Source: Kiritimatiellia bacterium (lineage in GTDB: Bacteria; Verrucomicrobiota; Kiritimatiellia; UBA8416; JADHWI01). From it: a DNA stretch of 46,519 nucleotides. How positions within the stretch are numbered: the first letter of the stretch is position 1; each line of letters opens with the position of its first letter. Shown here piece after piece: positions 41,576 to 46,519 of this stretch. The DNA is taken from the NCBI GenBank assembly GCA_030744755.1, contig JASLPY010000040.1:1-46519 (forward strand), in the 5' to 3' direction. The translations under genes and the position numbers were made by a program. The notes beneath the pieces are model-generated. The model was not told where the DNA came from. It worked only from the letters and a program-made list of their open reading frames with translations, and searched no databases.

Positions 41576-42925
41576 TCACAACTCCGTACATCGCCCTTCT
41601 TTGACATCCCTCCAGTCGATCTGTTGAACGAAAGAGGGAATATCATCCGGCAACGGGTTCCCGTCGCGAAGAAGCACCGCCTTTACAGACACGCCGGCAT
41701 CTCCCAGCTCACGTATCAGGTTCTCCCTGGCCTTGTTCCATGTGAGAAGAACGAAAATCGCGCTGCTCATCTGCATCTTTTCGGATTCAATTATCGACGC
41801 CAGTTCATCAAATGGCTCATTGGCGGTTGCCTCAACGCAGGACAGCACATCCAGGATATCCTCGAAATATGCGAGGCTGCGTCCGCTTTCGAAACGGTAG
41901 ATCTCACTCCCGGCAGCAAAGAGCTCCACGAGGTATTCCTCACGGGCGAGGCATTCGGCAATCGCTGCCGCCAGCGAAACGGCCGATTCCAGCGGACCAT
42001 CTTCTTCCGTGCGTCGCCGCAGGATTTGCCGCACAGGTTTGCGGTACGTGTCCAGTACTAGAGCGGTTCGGCACAAGTACTCTTCCCGAAACTCACGCAC
42101 GACGGGGAACCCCATTCTCGCCCACGAACGGGGGTGGAGATGCCTTGGATCATCGCCGTGCCTGAACTCGCGACAGGACAGGAACTCCATCGAGGCGCCC
42201 ACGTGAGATGAGAGTGCAACACCGCCGGGCTGGTACCGAAGACTGAATGACATATCCAGACGGTCAAGTGGTATGAACGAAGGGTAAACTACGATCCTGC
42301 GATCACCAGACCCGCGCTTCCCCCACCGCCACAGGTGCAGGGGAAAAGCCGAATCCACGCGGGGCACCGGTAGAACGTAACGCCCGCGCCTGCCTGGCAC
42401 GATTTCGGCCTTAACCTTGACTGTTTCCCGCGAGCCGAGCCCCTGTACCCGGGGTTCATCATCCGCAAATACCATCCCTTTCGGCAACTGCAGTGCTTCC
42501 AGCCTGGCATCAAGCACCGGCAATCTACCCGGGTTGTGCAGCTTGTATTCGACAGGCAGGGCGTCTCCAGCCATAACGCTGCCCGGGAATTTCCTGTGCA
42601 GTGAAACAGGGGGAAGCCAGAGCCACCCGACCAGCATATTGATTATGAACAGCAGGAGTATCGCAAAGGGGGGCAGGTGGCCAGGACGGTATTCTCCTGC
42701 CTCCATGACAAACATCGAGAACATCATGGACAGCAGAAAAAGCACGGAGCCCGCAGGAGTGAAATGTGTACTGAAGAAGGTGTGCAGCCACCTGAAGGCC
42801 GTCACGGTGAACCACCGGCTCGAACATGATCGTGGTAGACTGCCGGCCAGGTGCGCCGGACCCGACCTGAAACCGATGACCAGCCGCCGCCAGCGATATC
42901 GAATTGATAGTTTCGACGCGTTCAA
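41576..42925 (-). CDS. DUF58 membrane protein of the MoxR-associated unit
   Basis: About 449 residues. I choose a TTG start at 42925: AAGGAG lies eight bases upstream, just past the MoxR stop, whereas the frame's first ATG is deep inside the MoxR gene. The N terminus is Arg-rich; two membrane helices lie at about 55-110 (S-V-L-F-L-L-S-M-M-F, then F-A-I-L-L-L-F-I-I-N-M-L-V-G-W). The DUF58 motif E-F-L-S-C-R-E-F-R-H-G-D-D-P-R-H-L-H-P is followed by a vWA-like Rossmann region (R-T-A-L-V-L-D-T). DUF58 proteins are commonly paired with MoxR ATPases and may be the metal-binding partner the ATPase acts on. Confidence 0.85.
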   Translation of the reverse strand: MNASKLSIRYRWRRLVIGFRSGPAHLAGSLPRSCSSRWFTVTAFRWLHTFFSTHFTPAGSVLFLLSMMFSMFVMEAGEYRPGHLPPFAILLLFIINMLVGWLWLPPVSLHRKFPGSVMAGDALPVEYKLHNPGRLPVLDARLEALQLPKGMVFADDEPRVQGLGSRETVKVKAEIVPGRRGRYVLPVPRVDSAFPLHLWRWGKRGSGDRRIVVYPSFIPLDRLDMSFSLRYQPGGVALSSHVGASMEFLSCREFRHGDDPRHLHPRSWARMGFPVVREFREEYLCRTALVLDTYRKPVRQILRRRTEEDGPLESAVSLAAAIAECLAREEYLVELFAAGSEIYRFESGRSLAYFEDILDVLSCVEATANEPFDELASIIESEKMQMSSAIFVLLTWNKARENLIRELGDAGVSVKAVLLRDGNPLPDDIPSFVQQIDWRDVKEGRCTEL

Positions 42926-42941
42926 GAAGAAGACTCCTTCC

Positions 42942-43874
42942 TCATGCCGGAACGGGAAGACCTGCAAGAAGATCCGATACGATTGAGCGGTTGTGGAGAC
43001 CGGCATGCTTCGACTTAAGGTCCAATGCAAAACGGTGTCCCATCACCACGGAAGCCAGGCGTTGAACATCATCGGGCGTCACGAATTCACGCCCGCATGC
43101 CAGAGCGCTTGCCTGGCTCGTTCGGTACAGGGTGAGTGCTGCCCTCGGACTGGCGGCAAGGGCTATTCTCTCGTCCTCGCGTGTTAACCGGACCAGGTCG
43201 ACGATATACCTGCAGACACTTTCTTCAACCGCTATTTCCTTCACCTTTTTCTGCAGTTCCAGTACCTCATTCATGGTCATGATTGGTTTGATGTCGCTCA
43301 ACGGGTGATGTTCTCTCTGGTCCACCACCACGGCCATCTCCGCGTCTGAAGACGGATAGCCCAGCTCAAGCCGCATTGCAAAACGGTCGAGCTGCGCTTC
43401 GGGCAGCGGGTATGTGCCCCGGTACTCGACCGGGTTCTGTGTGGCGATCACCATAAAGGGCGGTTCCAGGGCACGGGTACGGCCTTCGACGGTAACCTGT
43501 CGTTCACACATTGCCTCGAGGAGGGCCGATTGGGTACGGGGTGAGGCACGGTTGATCTCGTCCGCCAGGAGAATGTTGCAGAACACCGGGCCGGGCCGGA
43601 AGTTAAAGTCACCCGTGTTTGGCGAGTATATCATTCCTCCAACGATATCGGCCGGTAACAGGTCCGGGGTAAACTGGATTCTCGAGCAATCGGCCGATAT
43701 GGATTTCGCCAGCGCCTTTGCCAATGTTGTCTTCCCAACACCGGGAACATCCTCTATCAAGACATGCCCATCGGACAGGAGTGCTATTATCAGCAACTCA
43801 ATGGCCTCATCCTTTCCCCTTATAACATGACAGACGTTTTTCTTGAGCTTCTCAACGAGACTTGCCTGTTCCAT
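42942..43874 (-). CDS. MoxR-family AAA+ ATPase
   Basis: 310 residues; start at 43874 after GGGAGGGGG. Walker A is D-V-P-G-V-G-K-T-T (about 42-50), Walker B is I-L-L-A-D-E-I-N-R-A (about 107-116), and sensor 1 is M-V-I-A-T-Q-N-P. The C-terminal helical lid contains the family's A-A-S-P-R-A box. MoxR ATPases are chaperone-like and act with vWA/DUF58 proteins. Only 12 bases separate it from the upstream HTH gene and 16 from the DUF58 start, so the three are probably co-transcribed. Confidence 0.92.
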   Translation of the reverse strand: MEQASLVEKLKKNVCHVIRGKDEAIELLIIALLSDGHVLIEDVPGVGKTTLAKALAKSISADCSRIQFTPDLLPADIVGGMIYSPNTGDFNFRPGPVFCNILLADEINRASPRTQSALLEAMCERQVTVEGRTRALEPPFMVIATQNPVEYRGTYPLPEAQLDRFAMRLELGYPSSDAEMAVVVDQREHHPLSDIKPIMTMNEVLELQKKVKEIAVEESVCRYIVDLVRLTREDERIALAASPRAALTLYRTSQASALACGREFVTPDDVQRLASVVMGHRFALDLKSKHAGLHNRSIVSDLLAGLPVPA

Positions 43875-43886
43875 GATGCCCCCTCC

Positions 43887-44375
43887 CTATCCTGTTGGAA
43901 TGTCCCCGTGGTAACCCGTTTCAGCCTCGGCCTCCTTGCTAACCAGGCGTCGTGCCTTTTCAGCATCTGCATGAATCTGAACATAACCGCAGGCGGCACA
44001 CACCCGGCATCGAGTGGGCACGAGCGCTTCCTCAAGTGACCAGAACTTCGCCTTCGAAGGACGAAAGTACAGCTTACCAAGGCCTTGTAACTGCCCATCG
44101 ATCAGTTCCCTGTGTCCGCACGAAGCGCACGTGGATGACGAAGCCGCGGCTTCTTTCTGACCCACCGACTTCTCAACAACCGAATCAAGGTTCTCCCGGG
44201 AAAACCGGGTTGAGCTGCCTATCTTGTTGAAAGAAATGGTGCCCTGTTTCATCCAACGGAAGATCGTCGGTTGACTCACACCAAGGTAGGCCGAGGCCTC
44301 AGCCACCGTATACCACCTTGGACCGTTCCCTGAATCGCCTTCTTTACCCAGTTGCTGTGACTCTGAGCTGTTCAT
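43887..44375 (-). CDS. Excisionase-type HTH protein with C-terminal zinc ribbon
   Basis: About 162 residues. The ATG at 44375 has TTGGAG six bases upstream. Residues 21-70 are a MerR/excisionase-type winged helix (W-Y-T-V-A-E-A-S-A-Y-L-G-V-S-Q-P-T-I-F-R-W). Cysteines C83/C86 and C123/C126/C129 suggest a zinc ribbon in the C-terminal half. Small HTH proteins of this fold act as recombination directionality factors or as regulators. With no integrase nearby, and heading a MoxR operon, the regulator role is preferred. A possible operator of two 10-bp direct repeats lies about 40 bases upstream (44414-44433). Confidence 0.75.
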   Translation of the reverse strand: MNSSESQQLGKEGDSGNGPRWYTVAEASAYLGVSQPTIFRWMKQGTISFNKIGSSTRFSRENLDSVVEKSVGQKEAAASSSTCASCGHRELIDGQLQGLGKLYFRPSKAKFWSLEEALVPTRCRVCAACGYVQIHADAEKARRLVSKEAEAETGYHGDIPTG

Positions 44376-44413
44376 AACCAACTCCAATGTGCTATCGTGT
44401 TCTCTCTTAAAGA

Positions 44414-44433
44414 ATCATATACTCTCATACACT
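44414..44433 (-). promoter_or_regulatory. Contiguous 10-bp direct repeats, candidate operator of the HTH gene
   Basis: Read on the minus strand: AGTGTATGAG followed at once by AGTATATGAT (8 of 10 identical). The stretch is AT-rich and contains TATGAT-like boxes, so it could overlap the promoter. Head-to-tail repeats 10 bp apart would present two sites on one face of the helix. Binding by the HTH protein is inference. Confidence 0.35.
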
Positions 44434-44516
44434 ATCATTACAAGAGAAAACTTGCAGCATTTCTCACAAAACATGCTCTAGCCCATTCATTGTAGATTTG
44501 GTAGGATTTCCCCGCT

Positions 44517-45518
44517 ATGAATGGAAAAGAAAGATATCTAGGCGTGTTGAACGGGCAGGCGGTGGATTTTCTTCCACGCATACCCATCCTTATGCAATTT
44601 GCAGCCGAACACATTGGCTCTAACTACGGGGAGTTTGCTTCCGATTACAATACCCTGGTAAAAGCAAACGAAGCATGCGCAAGGGAATTCGGTATGGACC
44701 AGGTAAGCTGCATTTCTGATCCCTACCGCGAAACACAGGGCTTTGGTTCTGACATTACATACGTCACCGATGGTGTGCCCCGTAGCACCCACCCTCTCAG
44801 CTCTGACCGGGATCTGTCGCAGCTACTTGCCCCCGACCCCCTGAAGTCGGAAAGAATGCTGGACCGCGTTAACGCATGCCGGTTGTACAAGGAAACGCTT
44901 GGCGACGAATACTCGATCCTCGGCTGGGTCGAGGGAGCGGCAGCCGAAGCCGCGGACCTGCGTGACATCATCAACTTCCTCATGGACGTTATGGACGATG
45001 AGTCCTACTGCTGCGAACTGATGGACCTCTGCCTGAAAACGGCCATCGATTTTGCAGGGGCCCAGGTTGATGCGGGGGCAGATACCATTGGCATTGGTGA
45101 TGCAATCGCCAGCCAGGTGTCGGTGGATATCTATGAGAGATTGATCCTGCCAAGGGAAGAAAAGCTCGTTTCGTCGATCAAAGATACGGGTGCGTTTGTC
45201 CGCCTGCACATATGCGGTGATATAACGCACCTTCTACCGGGAATTGCGCAACTCGATATCGATATCATCGACGTTGACCACATGGTCGACCCGGTGGATG
45301 TTCGCAAGGCACTTGATGATCGCATTGTGATAGCGGGAAATATCGATCCGGCCGCGGCAGTCTTCAACGGAACGCCCGAATCCATACGGGTGCACATGGA
45401 GGGGATCTACAAGAATGTGGGGAACCCGTTTATGATCAACGCGGGATGCGAAATCCCATCGGGAACACCCGCTGAAAACCTGCAGGCACTGTGCAAACCT
45501 GTCGACTACGTGGGATAG
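44517..45518 (+). CDS. UroD-family corrinoid methyltransferase (MtaA/CmuA-like)
   Basis: 333 residues, start at 44517 after AGGAT. It has the uroporphyrinogen-decarboxylase barrel but carries the zinc ligands of methyl-corrinoid:thiol methyltransferases: R-L-H-I-C-G-D (H231, C233) and I-N-A-G-C-E-I-P (C311). D-A-G-A-D-T-I-G-I-G-D is a typical barrel segment. MtaA/MtbA-type enzymes move a methyl group from a methylated corrinoid protein to coenzyme M or another thiol. No corrinoid protein or reductive activator is in the window, so the donor and acceptor are unknown. Many related anaerobes carry several such genes. Divergent from the HTH gene, 141 bp apart. Confidence 0.85.
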   Translation: MNGKERYLGVLNGQAVDFLPRIPILMQFAAEHIGSNYGEFASDYNTLVKANEACAREFGMDQVSCISDPYRETQGFGSDITYVTDGVPRSTHPLSSDRDLSQLLAPDPLKSERMLDRVNACRLYKETLGDEYSILGWVEGAAAEAADLRDIINFLMDVMDDESYCCELMDLCLKTAIDFAGAQVDAGADTIGIGDAIASQVSVDIYERLILPREEKLVSSIKDTGAFVRLHICGDITHLLPGIAQLDIDIIDVDHMVDPVDVRKALDDRIVIAGNIDPAAAVFNGTPESIRVHMEGIYKNVGNPFMINAGCEIPSGTPAENLQALCKPVDYVG

Positions 45519-45595
45519 GATGCGTCACGGACCATCCAGTTCTGACCCCATGGCACCTCAGGTTTGAGTTCCGGCTAAAGCCGGACAGCTCTTCC

Positions 45596-45636
45596 AAATA
45601 GAAAGAGCCCGGCAGAACGACCGTTCCGCCGGGCTT
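45596..45636 (-). terminator. Rho-independent terminator after tRNA-Asn
   Basis: On the minus strand a GC-rich stem AGCCCGGCGGAACG pairs with CGTTCTGCCGGGCT (one mismatch, loop of two), followed by CTTTCTATTT. It lies just downstream of the tRNA gene. There is no T-run on the plus strand, so it is directional. Confidence 0.8.
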
Positions 45637-45642
45637 ATTAGC

Positions 45643-45717
45643 TGGCTCCAGCGACAGGACTCGAACCTGTAACCTAGTGATTAACAGTCACCCGCTCTAC
45701 CATTGAGCTACGCTGGA
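45643..45717 (-). tRNA. tRNA-Asn(GTT)
   Basis: Read on the minus strand the 75 bases form a full cloverleaf: acceptor TCCAGCG with CGCTGGA, D-loop AATGGTA, anticodon loop with CTGTTAA (anticodon GTT), T-loop GGTTCGAGTCC, discriminator G and encoded CCA. The first 72 bases are the mature body. It has its own promoter and terminator, so it is a single-gene transcript. No attachment-site duplication of its 3' end was seen in the window. Confidence 0.95.
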
Positions 45718-45748
45718 ATATGGTCCTCTTTCTTATTGAAGACGCATG

Positions 45749-45776
45749 AGAATACCAATCCACGGCGGTTTGTCAA
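45749..45776 (-). promoter_or_regulatory. Sigma70-type promoter of tRNA-Asn
   Basis: On the minus strand TTGACA (45776-45771, perfect -35) is followed by 16 bases and TATTCT (45754-45749, 4 of 6 to the -10 consensus). The site is 32 bases before the tRNA's first base. Confidence 0.75.
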
Positions 45777-45955
45777 CCCCGTCTTGTCACAGGACATTCC
45801 CCAGTTTTCGGGCGCCATATCACTGAAGCACTTGGCTTTGCAACGTTTACACAGCATCTGAAGTGTAATAGTTTTTCAGCGGCAAAAGGCACCCGAGATG
45901 CCTCGCTAAGCTCGGCATGACAGAAAACCTTAGCCGGAACGATTCAGCGATGAGA

Positions 45956-46028
45956 TGGTGAGCTCCTTCTGATAACGTTTGTTTGTCGACGAAAACGAAC
46001 GAACGCGTGTCAGAGAGGAGGCTCACCA
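45956..46028 (+). promoter_or_regulatory. Stem-loop that would hide the transposase ribosome site
   Basis: TGGTGAGCTCCTTCT (45956-45970) pairs with AGAGGAGGCTCACCA (46014-46028), with one bulge. The 3' arm contains the Shine-Dalgarno GGAGG and ends directly before the ATG. A second, inner stem pairs CGTTTGTTTG with CGAACGAACG (10 pairs, two of them G-U). Such a fold would damp transposase translation, especially in read-through transcripts that include the 5' arm. Confidence 0.5.
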
Positions 46029-46029
46029 G

Positions 46030-46519
46030 ATGGTTAGTGTGAAGATAGAGCGAACAGAAGGCAAGCAGAGCATTCGTGTTGGTTTCACGGGGCAACGACT
46101 GACGGCTTATGGCGGGGCCGTACTCTGGAGTGGATTTCTCTGTAAGGTTGGGTTCAGGGATCTGCTTGGGAAGCTTCTCCCGCACGAGCCACGAGCCCAT
46201 AATGCCTTTTCTCCAAAGGATGTGGCCTTGGGATTTATGGCGGGCATATTGCTCGGAGCAGATAAGCTCACACGAATATCGTGGCTGTCCAAAGACGAGG
46301 CACTGCACGAGGTGTTGGGGATCAGGCGAATGCCCAGTCAGTCGACCTTCACGCGTTTCTTCAGTCGCTTCAAGCAGTCGACAGCCGAGTCGCTGCAGGA
46401 ATTGTATACGTGGGCACTGAGGCGCCTTCCCAGTCGCAAGCACGGTTATACCTTGGACCTGGATTCGACAGCACTGATTCACGAGGATGGCCATCAAGAG
46501 GGTGTTCAGATTGGCTACA
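46030..46519 (+). CDS. IS1380-family transposase, 5' part (cut by window end)
   Basis: The reading frame opens at 46030 (GGAGG nine bases upstream) and is still open at the last base, 163 codons in. It starts M-V-S-V-K-I-E-R-T-E and continues with L-T-A-Y-G-G-A-V-L-W, S-P-K-D-V-A-L-G-F-M-A-G-I, P-S-Q-S-T-F-T-R-F and L-D-L-D-S-T-A-L-I, the first catalytic Asp of the DDE triad followed by E-G-V-Q-I-G-Y. This order is typical of IS1380 (DDE_Tnp_1) transposases of about 430-450 residues, so about two thirds lies beyond the window. No frameshift or stop is seen in the visible part, so the element may be intact. Confidence 0.85.
   Translation, partial: MVSVKIERTEGKQSIRVGFTGQRLTAYGGAVLWSGFLCKVGFRDLLGKLLPHEPRAHNAFSPKDVALGFMAGILLGADKLTRISWLSKDEALHEVLGIRRMPSQSTFTRFFSRFKQSTAESLQELYTWALRRLPSRKHGYTLDLDSTALIHEDGHQEGVQIGY

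Larger units (their letters stand above)
45718..46029. other. Spacer between tRNA promoter and transposase
   Basis: Besides the tRNA promoter it holds a short repeat-like stretch, GAGATGCCTCGCTAAGCTCGGCATGACAG (45894-45922 region), akin to 23648-23734, and the structured leader of the transposase. The left end of the insertion sequence lies somewhere here; its terminal repeat cannot be fixed without the right end. Confidence 0.4.

Noticed and set aside
43887..44375. Excisionase of an integrated element
   Set aside because: No integrase, attachment sites or phage genes nearby; position at the head of the MoxR unit favours a regulator.
45643..45717. tRNA-Asn as an integration site
   Set aside because: No duplicated tRNA 3' end or integrase within the window.

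Overview
The window reads as chromosomal DNA of a PVC-superphylum bacterium, most likely Kiritimatiellota, Lentisphaerota or a relative. This is inference from gene content; there is no rRNA or ribosomal protein to fix the taxonomy. The pointers are secreted PQQ-type propeller proteins, haem proteins resembling the hydrazine synthase alpha subunit, LamG and NPCBM-like lectin domains, SHD1-thioredoxin proteins, a DUF1565-type beta-helix protein, a PDZ plus alpha/alpha-toroid protein, and many short hairpin repeats between genes.

Left half (1-23.8 kb). A leftward gene for a secreted propeller + SIS-like fusion (267-2717) diverges from a long rightward series: coiled-coil/LamG protein, SGNH acetylesterase, PDZ-toroid protein, HEAT-like protein, and then PQQ propeller (8859), HzsA-like (14005), PQQ propeller (17077) and HzsA-like (20634). 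The alternation of PQQ and HzsA-like genes is striking. Both PQQ proteins also carry a Rossmann segment resembling a degenerate class I methyltransferase. An MNT-HEPN toxin-antitoxin pair and a repeat-rich spacer (12689-14004) interrupt the series. Nearly all large products here have signal peptides, so this looks like an extracytoplasmic redox and carbohydrate-recognition locus.

Middle (23.8-35.5 kb). Nitroreductase; an alpha/beta hydrolase + beta-helix operon; a Tat-exported protein with repeated G-x-[LIV]-x-[AT]-P motifs directly upstream of a radical SAM/SPASM enzyme (the best candidate for an undescribed peptide-modification system); a YceI-like protein; a 454-bp element with 69-bp terminal inverted repeats; a MORN-repeat protein; an Ala/Pro/Glu-repeat protein; and a clan-A glycoside hydrolase.

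Right half (35.8-46.5 kb). A four-gene unit (membrane protein, MTH1-like Nudix, two SHD1-thioredoxins, one lacking its first active-site Cys) converges on a leftward block: HTH/zinc-ribbon regulator, MoxR ATPase, DUF58, TgpA-like transglutaminase and, after a gap, signal peptidase I. Then come an MtaA/CmuA-like (UroD-family) methyltransferase, tRNA-Asn(GTT) with promoter and terminator, and the 5' part of an IS1380-like transposase cut by the window end.

A window-wide oddity is a set of five short arrays of 7-bp units with different consensus sequences (83, 9971, 24972, 31057, 35616), one of them inside a coding sequence. All calls come from reading the sequence; no database search was run.
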